Shown: in pieces, positions 10,350 to 25,000 of the stretch | Position numbering within the stretch: position 1 is the stretch's first letter | Layout of the letters: each line of letters begins with the position of its first letter | Source of the DNA: Hemicentrotus pulcherrimus | Lineage: Eukaryota; Echinodermata; Echinoidea; Camarodonta; Strongylocentrotidae | Reading direction: 5' to 3' | Length of the DNA stretch: 64,000 nt | Assembly: GCA_003118195.1 (NCBI GenBank) | Contig: BEXV01000432.1 | Location: 71,476-135,475 of the forward strand | Translations under genes and position numbers: made by a program | The notes under the pieces: generated by a model | Told to the model about the DNA's origin: nothing | Database searches by the model: none | The model's input: the letters and a program-made list of their open reading frames with translations, nothing else

Positions 10350-13300
10350 TAAATTTCTTTATTTGGCTTCAGGAAAAGACAAATTCTCAATATTTACACC
10401 AATGTTATAATAATACATCTCATAGCAAATCATTTATGAATACATTTTTCACATGAATACAATTTTAAAAGGAAAAATTGTCTTCCTCCCATGGATGAAT
10501 ACCATAAAAATGCAAATAAATATGTAAAGACTTTAAACAATTTAACACAATGCTTTGGTAACATCAAAATATTTCTAAAGATCAACATATATAACAACAA
10601 TACCAACAGGATTGGTCCAGTTGACATGTTACAAATTAACATGTCTAGTATTGCTACATGTGAGCTTATTATTGTAATGCTCATATGCAGGTGCCTGCAA
10701 AAAGTGTTTACGAGACATTTTGCTGCAAAATGAAATCCATCTCATTACATATGCTTTTCAGCAAAGATTGTTCACCATTACTAAAAAGACAAAAGTAAGG
10801 GTCCATTCAAATTAGACATTTGAATGTTTAATTAATTCCCACTACTAAAATGTAAGTACAATGAGCAATACAATATTTCCAAAAATTTGTACAGGTGGTA
10901 AAATATTGGATTATTACTGTTGTACAGACAGCAATACTGTTGTTAAGAACACAAATCTGTTAGAAAGGAAGAAGAGAATCAACTCCATGTCGAAGCATAC
11001 AAGCTAATACCCTTCTGGTACAACAGCCTAAATACTTAAAACAAAAGTCTTCATCTTGTAAATTTGATCCTGACAAGACCCAAATCATAAATGAAGGAAT
11101 GCAACTCCTTTCCAACTGACGAATATTCCCTAAATATTAAAGTATCAGTTTGGAAAATTATTCCTTTGAGCAAGAAATAAATAAAAGAGCATCGCTAAAA
11201 GTATGCAGCAGCACAATATCAAGCGTTATAGGAAGAAAAGGGAACTTGATTCCAGTACATGTACAATTATAGGTGGTACATATTGTGTTGGAAGACACAT
11301 CATTACGACTGACATTTTCAAAGCTTGTATTAATACTGCATGAGATTCATGGATTGGTACATTACTGCAACAAAATAGATTATTTTTTCTCACGTTTACT
11401 GATAGCATTATTCAGAAGGGAAAAAAAGAATGCTAAAAACCCTGTCACATCATGTGCAAACATTTTACATCTTCAAACATCCAATGCGTTTTGACAAAAA
11501 GTGACATAACTAGCAAAATGATTACTTATAACCTTTATAACACCATATTCTGCATACTTTAGTGAGTACTTTTGAAATGTCTAAATGTTTGGCATTTTCA
11601 GTACCATGGTTTTCAGATTAGATATCAGTACGGTAGTTTAGAAGTACAGTGATTGAATACATTTTCAATATTTCACAAAATCTGTAGTACTTGTTTATTG
11701 ATAAATAAATTGAATCATAAGATTTGCATGGCTATGGTGACTTTTAAATATATCAAAGGAGAATATATTACCAATTTCATGTACTGCTCAGGCTGAATAC
11801 AACCCACGGGAATCGATATAATCAGGGTTTTGTGTGCAGATGGCATTTTGCACCACACACATGTATAGGCTCTGGGCAGTGGCCCCTTCACATATTTCAC
11901 TAATATTGAAGACTAACTCTAACATTCAAGAAATATCATTGGGGTAAGTAGATGGCATTCTTATAAGAGATTACCTTACTAGTTTTGGTTGATCCTTCTT
12001 TAAAGAATACAACTGACTACCGGTAGTCATTATTTAGAGAAGACATGAATGCTGGTTTTAAAAAAATTTATAACAGTTTAAAAATGCTGTTAAAAGTGGG
12101 TTTTACATGAATAATAGTAAATATCATTTTTTCATTTACATATCCACGGCAAACTGGTGCTGCAATATACAAGATAAAATTGCATTATCACAGACTTATC
12201 ACAGAGTATAATGTTGGTCTTTCATTATGTTGCCATGAACGTCTTTAATTAGATTGTATAACAACACATAGTTTTCCTCAATGGATGCAAGCAAGCAATT
12301 TCGGTTCAAACTCGGTAGTGCTTACATTAAACTAACTCACAACATCAAGTTTTACTGAAATCTTTTTTCAGCATGTTAAAAATTTGGTGAAAGTGCAAAC
12401 ATTTAAAATAAGATTTTTCTTTGAAAATTGCTCCAATTTACAATTAAAATAAGTGCTGATATTCAACGAAAAATTCAGTAATTTCCATCACTTTAAACAA
12501 AAAAAGTGCCAAGCACAATTTGCAGTTGATAAACAACTAAATTTTGTCAAAATCATCACATGTAATAACATTGATAAATAATGCCATATTTATTTCAAAT
12601 GAGATGTTTAAAAATTCATAGTACCCGGTATACAAAAATTCTATTAATTTGTATATTGAGTGCTAATACAAAAATCATTGTCTTTAGACAACAACGTTTA
12701 ATTGACATTTACTTACAATACACGTGCAACAAAACTTTTATGTAAAAACAATTAACATAGTTCCAATACTTCCTCAAACTGTAAGAACTTAAAATGACTT
12801 GCTTGCATCCATTTGAGTAAACTGGTATTCAAATACATTGATAAAACACGAGTACAAGGTTTCTTGACATTCACTGGCAATATTGGAGGGAACATTTGGA
12901 TTTGTGACACTATTAAGATCAATATCATTAAATAGGATGGAATTTGGGGAAATAGTATTTACAAGACCTAAAATTGTGATGGAACATTTCATGCTCTAAA
13001 AAAGTATGAAGAAACAATTCAACTGCAGCAGCTAGCGCTCAAGGCACATTTTATGCAAGGTAAAATTGGACAAGTTAGAACTGCTATATGACACCTTTCA
13101 CATTTTTAAGAATTCTGAAAGTTATTTTTCAGACAGATATATGTAATTCACATTAGTTAAAGCCTTCTACCATCTAGTATATTAGCACCAACACATCCAT
13201 CTAGCAGTCACTCACAACACCATGACAAAAACTGATTTTAATACAATTACAATTAAGGTTTGTGAAAACACAACATAATGGAAACACACAAAAAAAGAGA

Positions 13301-13393
13301 ACAAACTATAGTCGAAATGTGCATCACATAATGCAACATAAACAGAGTTGTCAATGCATAGGCTTTACGAGACAAATGGAATGTTCGAGGTAC
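10350..13393 (-). other. probable long 3' UTR of the Dachsous gene
   Basis: About 3 kb of AT-rich, non-coding sequence without simple repeats follows the Dachsous stop codon. AATAAA hexamers on the minus strand lie at 12589-12594, 11694-11699 and 10358-10363. I cannot tell which is used, or whether transcription ends earlier. The extent is inferred from composition only. Confidence 0.35.
11694..11699 (-). terminator. candidate polyadenylation signal
   Basis: AATAAA on the minus strand, 1.7 kb beyond the Dachsous stop. It is one of three such hexamers, with 12589-12594 and 10358-10363; none is distinguished by the sequence around it. Confidence 0.25.
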
Positions 13394-16095
13394 TTATATT
13401 TGGATCTCATCGTCATTTGCTGTGGGGTGCGTGAAGACGATGCCCCCACCGTAGTGCATCCTTTGGGGGGTGGTGGTGCCCGATGTCACCCTACTGCTCT
13501 GGGAGCTGACGCCCGTTGACGTGACTAGTGGAGACAGGGAGGAGGAGCCTGGGGCAAGAGGTGAGAGTGATGGAGAGAGGTCGGGGGAGACCACGGCAGG
13601 TACAAACGCGCTCTCTTGAACGACAGGTGACCTTGGCAAGTGTTGGGAATGGTTAGACATTGAGGTATTGTTCATCACACGTTGCGCTACGGGCTTGATT
13701 GGACCCTGCGGAGTGTTTGTTAATAAAGGTGGTGGATAGTTCTTCACGTTGGCGTGCAAGCTCTTTTTCTGCTGCAGCCTGGGATCTGTCATTTGCCTCT
13801 TGGCCACCGTGTCGTCCTTCAGCTTAGCGATTTCAGCGAAAACATGCGCCAAGGGTTGAAACTGTGGTCCCCAGTCTAATAAATAGTCCCAGTTGTAGCT
13901 GCCGGATAGTTCTTCATCACTATTTACAATAGAGCTTAATGAGCCTGCCATGGAAGGATGGCCATCCTCTGTGAAACCGAACAACCTGGTTCCATCCATG
14001 ATGGCATCGTCTTCCTCTGCCCCAACCTCATCTAACCTATGATAGATAAGATGTCCAATATCGATACCACCTCCAGCTTCCCCACCCCCTTCCTCTCCAA
14101 ACACATGCATGCTTTCCACACTGGTAGAGTTCAGATAATTGAGGTGCTTCTCTCGCGGGGAGTTCACGTCGGAGACACTTCCATCCTCATGATCATGGGC
14201 GATACCAGAATCTATCACTTTCTCTCTGATGTTGTTCTTTGGAGCTCCCGTCCCACCCTCATTGATGCGCCTAATCTCCTCATCCTCCATGGTTGTTGAG
14301 CCTCTCCCGCTGGAGGCAGAGTTGGACGGCTCAGAGATGTTGGTGTGGCCCATTCCTCCCCCTGAACCTGGTATGCCGTAGAGCTGCCTGTGGGGGAAGT
14401 GACCTGAAGAGTTCATGCCATGGTTGACCATCCCTTGCGCTCCCATTTCAACAGGGTCAAAGGTCACATCGTAGGAACGTGGCGACATTGATCCAGCCAC
14501 ACTACGTTTGTCAGCCTGGGCCTCCTTCTTTCGTCTCCTCCTGCGCTGTCTGCATACCAGGATAATACCAATGACAACAAACAGAAGAATGATCAGTATT
14601 GCTACAACGACAACAGCTATAATCCAGACAGGGATGGAGGATGCAGCTACAGACACAGCCGCAGTTGTACGATCTGTCAAAGTACCTGGCTTACCGGTGC
14701 TGGCCGTGATCAGAAGAGCAAAGTTACTCTGTGCACTTAGATCGATTTCTCGTCTGGATCTATGTGTGAATCTATCTTCCAACCCTCTCCTCTTCCTCGC
14801 ACTTGAGTTCAACGGCTGAGCAACCTTGATGATCCCTGTGGTGGCCTCGATGTAGAAGAACTCATGGGTGAGACTGTAGATCACCACCCCATCTTCACCG
14901 CCATCCGCATCCGTAGCAGTCACCTGGCCCACATAATCACCAGTATCTGCTCCATCGCCGATCTCAAAGTTGTATTCCTGGTCATTGAACATAGGAGGAA
15001 ATTCATCAACACTGGTGATGTTGACCTCGGTCTGGATGGATATGCTTAGACCTCCCGTGTCTTGGGCTTGGACGACGAAGCGGTAGCTGTTGGTGGATTC
15101 ATAGTCAAAGACCGCAGCAGTGAACACTTCTCCTGTAACAGGATCAATGGTGAAGTAATCATCGCCGTTTGAAGGGCCAAGACCTCTGATGGAGTAGGTG
15201 AGCTCTCCATATTCCCCTGCATCATTATCAAGAGCTCCTGCGGTGAACACGTACGTCTCGACTGGCATATTCTCTGGAACCAAATAGTGATAGAACAGCT
15301 GCGGGAAGTACGGTGGAAACTCGTTGAAGTCCGTGATGGTGATTTTGACCAAGACCACAGAGGCTAGCTGGTTCTCCATGCCTCGGTCACTGGCCTGGAC
15401 GGTAAACTCCACCGTTTCAACTTCCTCCCGATCCAGCTCTCCCCTGACAGTCACCGCACCGCTTACAACATCAATAGCAAACAGATCACTGTAGGTACCT
15501 GATATGATGCTGTACTCTACCTCCCCATTGTATCCTATATCCCTATCTGTAGCATGCACTGTCAAAATGTAAGTACTTGCTGTTGCATTCTCTGCTATTC
15601 TTCCCTCGTACTGGACATGGTCAAAAATAGGCGAGTGATCATTGATGTCCTCGACCTCTATCACAACTTCAGCTGTTGCATTGTTCGCTGGTTCTCCGTT
15701 ATCAACGGCGCCAATGATCAAGGTGTAGGTATCTGTCGCTTCCCTGTCGAGCCTTTCAAGGACGGTGATGCGGCCATCGTTCGTATCGATCTTAAACTTC
15801 CCCTGATCATTACCACTCTCTATGAAGTAATTGATCTTGCTGTTCTCGGGCGACAGATCCATGTCCTCCGCGACGACGGTGATGACATGATGGCCGAGGG
15901 ATACGTTCTCAGACACGCTGGCGCTGTAGATGTCCTCCACGAACTGTGGGGACCTGTTGTTGACGTCGGTGATCTCTATTCTGACGGTGACAAACTCTGA
16001 GAGGGCCGGTGCTCCGCTATCTGTGGCAGTGACGTATAGCTGGATGGTCGTCTCTACATTGTTGAACTCAATGACTTGATTGGTGAAGATGACAC
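13394..16095 (-). CDS. DCHS1: Dachsous last coding exon: final cadherin repeats, membrane helix, cytoplasmic tail
   Basis: 2702 nt, phase 1 in, ending at the stop. It holds the last repeats with linkers DVNNRSPQF, DINDHSPIF, DFNEFPPYF and SVDEFPPMF; they lose the Asn/Asp pattern toward the membrane. Then come RKRR (14786-14797) and RSRR (14750-14761), and a membrane helix at about 14552-14635 followed by RQRRRRRKK. The tail has GRGSTTMEDEEIRRINE at about 14258-14320 and YNWDYLLDWGPQFQPL at about 13850-13897, both characteristic of Dachsous. It ends DDEIQI, a possible class II PDZ ligand (inference). Acceptor TATTCTTGCAG. The single large exon for membrane-proximal repeats plus tail is uninterrupted. 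Confidence 0.93.
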
Positions 16096-19000
16096 CTGCA
16101 AGAATAAGCAAAAGAACAATTTCACATCAATGATTGCCACTTCATACCTAGAAATAATGAAATTTTTGAAAACACTGTCATATTTGAAATCTAGTATTAG
16201 GTTGCCAAAAGAGAATATGAAAGAACTGATCGCTCAGACAAATATTATGCACGCGATGTACCCTGGGATTAGCATGTTATTTGGGAGCATCAGTAACAGA
16301 CCAAATAATATTATGAATTATCATGGTGGCTATTCATCCAATGCATAGCTTGCATATTGCTGAAAGTAAACATAACAGTACACCATTTACTCTGGGGCAC
16401 ATTTTCTTGTTTAAATGTAGGTGAATTACTTGTTGACTGTGAGGCTTTTAGTATTAAAATCAACAGCAATATATTTTACAATTCAAAGTTAGCTGTTCAA
16501 GCAAATTCAATCTGGACTGCACTAAAAGAGAGAGGTTTTTTGGAAAGATTCTATAAAATGTCATATCAGACATAAATCAATCATGTTGATAACTTACCAG
16601 TAATTGGGTCGATGTAGAAAGATGGATGAGAGTCTACAAAGCTGTAGGTCAGCTCAGCATTGAGTCCAATGTCTTTGTCTGAAGCATTCACTGCTACGAC
16701 AGCCATGTTAGGCTGGGTTAATTCAGGGAGAGTGACCTATTGCAAGATGAGCAGAAGATAAGAGTTATACATACATTAGTTTACCACAGCAAAGTCACTG
16801 ATTTTCCAAATCTGTGTATTGTCTTCATGTGTGAAAAATCTGTTACACATGAGTGTATATCTATAGCCACATTGATGATATGAATGAATTAAACTATGTA
16901 TATTTTGTGTAAAACATGTGAAAAAACCCATCTTAACTCATACTGGATAATCTATAAAAAAAAAAGGAAATTAGAAAGCATCCTTGCTGTTGAAAGTCTG
17001 AATTCAAATTATAATATAATAATATCAGATTTATTGCAATTCAATCCAATCAATTCCATAGAAGTCTCCTACACTTCACTTATTTTCACTAAATAAATAA
17101 AAGCAAATGCTGCGTTACAAAGTTCAGTTGTCATTGATTGTACACGATAAAATCCACAAATTATTCTTTCAAACACTGACAGAAAAATAAATGAGGAAAT
17201 AGCCATACTCTGATCGACTGCACAAGATCTGGGACCTTTTTCAAAATGCCTTTTTTCAACGACAAATGACAAATAACAGTGACAAATCTGCTGATAACCA
17301 ATCAGAAGCAAGGATTTCAGTAGCTTGAAGCAAGGATTTCAGTAGCTTATAACAACAACTGTCATTTGTCACTGATGACAAGTTTTGTGAAACACCCCAC
17401 CCCCTCCCCCTACCCCCCAGCACAAGATAGCTTCCTACCTGGTACGACTCCTGACGGAACACGGGCGCGTTGTCGTTCTCGTCCGTGACGATGACCTCCA
17501 GGGTCATGGTGGCGGTGTACTCTGTGTCCGTCGCCTCCAGCTCCAGTGTGTAGCCATCCTGCGTCTCGCGGTCCAGACTGCGGGCCAGGGTGATGATTCC
17601 GCTGTACTGGTCGATGGCAAAGTACCCTCCGGGGTTGCCGGTCGACGTGAAGCTGTACTGGATGTTGGGGTTGGTGTCTGAATCCGTGGCTGTAACGGTG
17701 GTGACGGACAGTCCCACACCGAGGTCTGTTTGAAAAAGGAGAGAAAATAAGATATCAAAAGTTGAGCTAGATTGAAGTATAACATAAGCATGCCGAGATA
17801 TAAATGGATCACACAACCCTGGTGACTTATAGTCCCATGCCTTCAACTTTTTGAAACAGAGATTGAATGTTAATTAACATTGTAATTCAGTATTAGGTAA
17901 CTTGTAACATGTAATACAAAAAGATCATAGAATTCTACATAGTTTATGATAGCTCTATCTATGACACCAGAATTTCAGTACATTTACCCTCTTAAAAATG
18001 TAAAACCACATCTATTTTTTAGCATATTTGATCCATCCTTTCCTGACGTAACAACTGCTGAGAACCAAAAGGGCAATCATTCCTCTTAACCCGTACTGTA
18101 CTGGGGGGGGGGGCCTTGGAGGCCCCCCCCTCGACATTTTTGGAGATTGCGCCGCAACCGCTTGGAATTTTGAATTGTAATTTCATGACTTTTTTCCCTC
18201 AAGTCTTACGCACATTTTGATACCATTTTCGTTGAAATCGGATATACCTGTAAGGTGTTACATAACAATTAGCATGCGTATGTCATCAAAATCTGTACAG
18301 ACAAATATGTAGAGTTTTAATTAGCATTTTGCATAATTGATTAGGCTATAACGACAAAAATTTGCATAATAGGAAAAAACTAATTATACCTTTTGTTCCT
18401 TACGTAAATTTCTACAAACATGCAAATTTTCGCGTTCATCAGACATTCGACGGCCGAGATCATAGGGAGGGGGGGGGTTGCCCCCCCCCAAGTCAGAGAG
18501 TGCTCAAAATAGCCCATTACAGAAAGTGTTAACTCAGAATTAAGGTCTTACTGACTCTCAGAAAACAAGTCAGAATACAAGTCAGATGTGTGACAGAATA
18601 TGCCAATATAATTTCTAGAAAAATTAGGCAAATTATCACCTATTAGAAGTAAAAAAAAAAGATGGAATTTTCTGTTTTGTACCCACCTTCGCTAACACTG
18701 ACAGGATCCATGAGCACGAAGACAGGTTGGTTGTCGTTGACGTCCACAATGCCGATCCTCATGGTGGCCGTACCGGTCAGCTGGGGTGACCCTCCGTCCT
18801 TGGCGATAACGGTCAGCACGTAGGAATTTTCGATCTCGTAGTCCAAGCTCTTGGCAGTGGTCACTATACCGGTCACGTGGTCAATGGCAAAGGCATTGTC
18901 GGTGTTGCCGCTGGTGACCTCGTAGTAGATAGCTCCGTTGGTGCCTTCGTCAGCATCAGTTGCAGATACCTGTGGAGGATTGAACATAGTTCAAAGGTTA

Positions 19001-22000
19001 AGAAATGTGTAAACTGGCAATCTAATGGATTGATTAAAGGGACCGTTTAACAATGTTAAATCTGAGATACACGGTCCTACATGTTACCAGTGTCTGTGAT
19101 ATGGTGTAATATTAAAGCCCTAAAAAATCGCGCTTCAAAATGATCAAGAAGTGCCTCAAAAAATTAAAAATCTTTGAGTGACCGTTTTTACCATACTCGT
19201 TTTCCCCAATAGACTGTAGTGTCATGAAAACCGTCCAGCTAACGGTTTTCAAAATTTTTAATTCAAATCATTAATATCTTGATAATCAGACAGGCGATCG
19301 GCTTGTAAAAGTTATGGAGTTCCTGACTGACCTAAAGGTTTATAACTATCATTGCAGCATGAGCTAAATCAAGGATTATTTCTAAAGGATCTAAGACAAA
19401 GTTACCGGATCCCTTTAAAATGTGCATTGTTCATGTAAATTTATATGGTGTATGGATATGATGATAACCAATGTTCTTAGATTGAGACCAAAGTTTTACA
19501 ACAGGCTTTTACAACAGGCGTACTATGACGACTAAAAACAAATCTGTCCAACTAGAAAAATCATTCATGTTGATGATTCTGTTATAAGGACCTCTTTTTA
19601 ATGTAACAAATACCAACAGGGACACACATGCTTACTCAGATGTGGACCTGTTTTATTCTGGCTAAACCTACATTGGAACAACACTCAGCTTTTGCCACTA
19701 CTCAACCAAATCAATTACAACATTCGTAAAAGAGACTGAAACGTAAATTGTTTTCAAGTGTGAATGCAACCTACCTGAGTAACATAAATCAATTACAACT
19801 ATCATAAAAGAGACTGAAACGTTAATTGTTTTCAAATGTGAATGCAACCTACCTGAGTTACATAGATATCCGAATTGGGCACCTCCCACACCCTGCTCTG
19901 ATAACGATCCTGGACAAACTGGGGGGCGTTGTCGTTGGCGTCCGTCAGCTCCACCTGGACGGTGGCGTAGCCGTACATGGGGCTGGAGTTCTCAGGGGTC
20001 CGCATGGCCTCCGCCACCAGCCTGATGTTGGGTTGGGTCTCGTAGTCCAGTTTGGTGGTGTCGGCTACCACCAGGATTGCACTTCCACCTGCACAATGAA
20101 TTAAGAATTGGGGTTATATGAAGTGATGGCTGTGATATCTATAGTAATGACTATAAATAAATGTTAGTAGCTGAGTAATCAGCACAGACATATACAAAAA
20201 ATAATGCTAATGGTGTTGACCATGCTGCAGCCATTACATGATGATGATGAGGAGGAAGATGTTTAAAGCCTATCTGCACTAGTTTGGCCAGGAGGGATTA
20301 GACCTCCACGCATGGTCACTGGCAGGTGATTATCTCATCAAATCAGCTCTCAATAACCGTAAGAAAAAGGAAACCATGGGGGATCGACATGTACCACTTA
20401 GGAATTGTTGGCGATATAGAGGGCGCAAGTAGCTGCAAGAAGTGCAGTCCTGCTTAAGAGAAATTAGCTAAAATTAAGATTCTGAATCAAACACAAACCA
20501 TACCTGCTTGTACTTGGATTCCGAAAGCTCCATTCTCGTTCCCGCTGACCAGGCTGTACACGATGTCATTGGAGCTTGATCCGTCGGGCAGAAAGGCTGA
20601 AAGCGAAATAACCACGTCCCCATTGTCTGCTGCCTCCGATGGTTGGACCAAGTAAGTTTGCTGGCTAAACTGGAGGCCACCGGATCCAGATGTTCCTACC
20701 CACACCTCGACAATACCTGAGATAACAAACAAGAATACATTCATTCCAGGGATTCTTCAAGAGTAAAGTGTGATGAAACCTTTTGTACTTTCCTCTCATA
20801 TGGGCAATAAACAAAATCTAACTCCATTTACAATAGGTATCAATCACAAATTTGTCCACAGTTAAATGCCCCAAAAAGGGTATTTTTTTTTCTTTCAACA
20901 ATACAGAAGAGACATAGAATGTTTTTGCAGGTAAAGGGATACATCAATAGTAATACATTTAAGACATATAAAAAACCTCATATTAAAAACAAACCTACTC
21001 AAATCTAATTAGATGATTTAGAATTAGATAAAAATGGGTGGAAAAAAAGTACAATCAATGCATGTACAAAAATTGTGTAGTGTTATATATATATATTCAC
21101 AATTTAATCCACCATACACCCACAACTACTTCTTGTTAATTTATTACAATATGATATTCATGAAATATTCTATTCATATTGTATAAGCTATTGTCATTCA
21201 TTCAAATGTATAGTTGTATTAAAGTATACAAATAGAACTGAATCTAATAAACATATCATCTATCGTAATCACAACATTTTGCATGAGAGAAACAATGTCC
21301 TACCATTGCTGCTCAATGATGGTGACCCGAGGTCATAGGCCATGACCTCCAGATGATAAAATAGCGTGCCAGGGTTCAAGGATTTTGTTGTGATAACGCC
21401 AGTGATGGTGTCAATAGCAAAGGACGAGGACTGCTGGGTGAATCTGCACAATGATGGAGAAAATTGCAAAATTATAATTGCATTGCATGTGTCTTTATCT
21501 AATATTATGTCATCAGCATCATTGTTGGCAGAACTGAAGACAAATTATAACATAATTGTGTTACATGATGTGCAAGCATAAATAAAATGATATAATAGTC
21601 ATCATAAACAAGATCAACACCACTATCGCCACCACAACCATCACCACCTCCACTATAGTCATCACCACCACCACTATAGTCATCACCACCACCACCACCA
21701 CCATAGTCATCACCATCACCATCACCACCACCACCACCACCACCACCATCACCATCACCATCACCATCACCATCACCACCACCACCACCACCATCACCAT
21801 CACCATCACCATCACCATCACCACCACCACCACCACCATCACCATCATCATCAATATCACAACCATAATCATCATCATCTTCACCACCAATACTACTGAC
21901 ATATGCCCTTTGTTCAATTCATTCACCTTCAAAATTTGGGAAAGAGAACAAACATATGATTTCCTTATATCCATGAAGTATATAGGCCTACAAGGAATCT

Positions 22001-25000
22001 AGCATTTAAGAGAAGGTTGAGTTCTGGGAAGAGGTGAAAAATAATTTGTGAGCGTTTTCATTCTTATTATGCAAGTGTGGAAGAACGTTAGATAAGACGT
22101 GTTCCCTGAAAAGCATGGCTCTTCAGATGTCTTCATATTCTAAATATGTCAAGTAACATCGTAAAAATCCTATCGTTTTTTACGCCACGTGTTTGTGTAG
22201 TCCCATATACAAATTTCTGTGTACAGTGTTTGTAACTTTACCAAGACTTGGCCAAATTTCTTATCATTTTGATGATTCCAGAACCTTGCAATACACACCA
22301 ATTCTTATATGCTAGATGATCAACATTTTCTGCTCGATTCCACACCGTTTCTAGCATGACCAGAACTCAACTTCATCTTTAAAAAGAAAAGAAAAGACCT
22401 TACCTGTAGTTTACTTCTCCATTAACCCCTGAATCCTTGTCATCTGCCTCGACGTTCGCAACAAAGGTGTTAGAGGAGGCGTCCTGGGTCACGTTAGCTC
22501 TGATGGGGATCGTCTTGAACACCGGGGCATTGTCGTTCACGTCACTGATGTCGATGATTACCTGGACGCGCTCGCTGCGAGGACCGAAGACCCCGCTGTC
22601 GGTGGCCGTCACTTGGAACGTGTAGCGCGTCTCCTTTTCGTAGTCAAATTTACTAGATGGAAGAATGGTGAAAAAGGAGTTTTAGACCATGATCAACAAA
22701 AGATGACAATCTTGATTAGATTAATAATTAAAAGATGGTGTTGAGAGATTCAATGAAAGAGTCTTGATTCCTGTTTATATAAATAGTCTAGTCCAATTTG
22801 TGTAATCTCTTGCTGCATAGATGGACAAACCGATACATAAAAACTGTTCAAGAAGAGTAAAGAAGTGTCTTTCTACACCAAAGTGCTTTGTGTAAAGGCT
22901 CCATTTATGCAGCACTAAATGAGAAACAATGTTCAAGTGTATGAAAAACAAGATCTTTATATGTAGATGGTTGATCGAGCAGAATTGACTGTACAAGTTG
23001 TCTGACAGACATACTTACATTAAACAGGGAATGCCAAATAAATCAAATCAAAATAAATCAAATTGGTACTAAAACGAGATGTCTTCAGAAGTATCATAGA
23101 GCCATACATCTGCATGACTTAATCAGAATATAAAATCAAAGAGCACAATTATAACAAAATACAAGATTCAGGACATGGATTCACTGCACTACTTGTAGCT
23201 ACTTGCACCCTCTATACAGCCAACAATGCCTTTTTTCTTATGTTAATTGAGAGCTGATTAAATGAGATAACCACATGCCAGTGACCACACATGGAGGTCT
23301 AATCCCTCCTGGCCAAACTAGTGCAGATAGGCTTTAAGTACACTCACCCAGTAGTTGTGATCTCCCCATGCTCTGGATCGATGCTAAACAACCCAATGGT
23401 GGTATTATCAAGGGTATAGTACACATCTCCATTCAACCCTTCATCCTTATCGGTAGCGACCACCGTCAGTATGGTGCTGTTGATGGCGGTGCTCTCCGGG
23501 ATGCTGTTATAGTACGACATGGATCCAAACACGGGGTCGTTGTCGTTGAGGTCGGTCACAGTCACGCGGATGGTTGTGGTCCCGCTCCTTGGCGAGGTGC
23601 CCTGGTCGGTGGCAGTGATGGTGAGTGTGTACGTGGCTTCATCCTCCCTGTCTAGCGCCCCCAGAGTGAAGAGTGCACCAGTAGATTGATTGATAGAGAA
23701 GGCGTTTTTTGGATCACCACCTGAAAAGAAACAATTATATATTGTTTGTATTTGTATGAAAAAGTATCAATAATTGTTTAATTGCGGTTAATCAGATTAA
23801 GTTATGCTGTAACAATTCAAAATAAGTTTTCACTTTAATGTGCTGTAAAGATTCATCACATATATGATGCTAAAAAAATAAATATATAAGGGATATATTA
23901 TGTACATGTATGGTAAACTTTTTAAAAAAATTGTTGTATTTCTTGAATCTGGAAATTCAATTAAAAAATCAGTAGCATTTCTTTAACTTAATTGTTTTAT
24001 TAAATTTAAAAAATAGTTAAAATCATCACTAATTACATTCTTTTGTAACTTTTACTCAACATGGCCTCTTAGCAACTAGATATCATCATGCATGAAATGC
24101 CATCCATCATGCTTACCTGTAATAGAGTAGAGAAGATCCCCGTTTGGGCCCTCATCAGCATCCGTTGCTATGGCGTTATGGATGACACCGGGGCTCTGGT
24201 TCTCGGGAAGGGTGAGGTCAAAGGACGGAGGGGCAAAGGTCGGGTTGTTGTCGTTGACGTCCATCACGTAGACGAGAACGGTGGCCATATCGTAGCGGGC
24301 AGGGAAAGCACCATCCATGGCATAGACTAGAGTAAAAACAAAACAAAAGAGCTCAATCATTAGCTCAATGAAAACTTAGCCAGAGATAACTAAAGCCATT
24401 TTTTTTAGAGCACACATGATTAAAAAATTAAAACATAACCAAAGGTTCGATAATACTTTGATGACTGATAATAAGTAAATAAGGGGAAATGTTTTATTTT
24501 CTGGTTAATTTCAAATATTTAACTACATTATATGTAATGAACCAATCTATGTTCTGAAAACTAGTAATTATTGCTATCTTTAACAAATATCCAATGAAAA
24601 CTTAAGATCATTATCAATTTATCTTTACCACCCAGAACAACAATAGTAAGTTCTTTTAAATATCCTTGCAATTAAGAGTTTACAGAACCATAATTAATTC
24701 ACTGTGACATATGTGGTCAAAATGCAATTTCCGTCTCACATCTTCTGAGATATCTGCAACATTCTGGTTTATGTTTACTCTATCTTTGGTCTATGATCAC
24801 GTTACCTGTAACTACATATGAATCCCTTTGCTCTCTGTCTAGGATAGCTTTGGTTCTAATCTCTCCCGTTGTAGCGTTGATCCTGAACATCCCTCTAGCT
24901 ATCTCCTCTGGAAGCTCATAGGTTATCCTGCCGTTGACACCTGTCAAAGAAAAACATTACAGATATTAGTATAAAGTTCAATAAAAAGTTATTTGAATAA

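Noticed and set aside
15554..16000. 148-codon plus-strand open frame opposite the Dachsous last exon, and similar ones at 26177-26650 and 8659-9048
   Set aside because: Antisense shadows of conserved coding exons; the opposite strand has clear domains and splice sites.
21561..21974. 137-codon minus-strand Val/Met open frame
   Set aside because: Product of the CAC/CAT satellite within a Dachsous intron.
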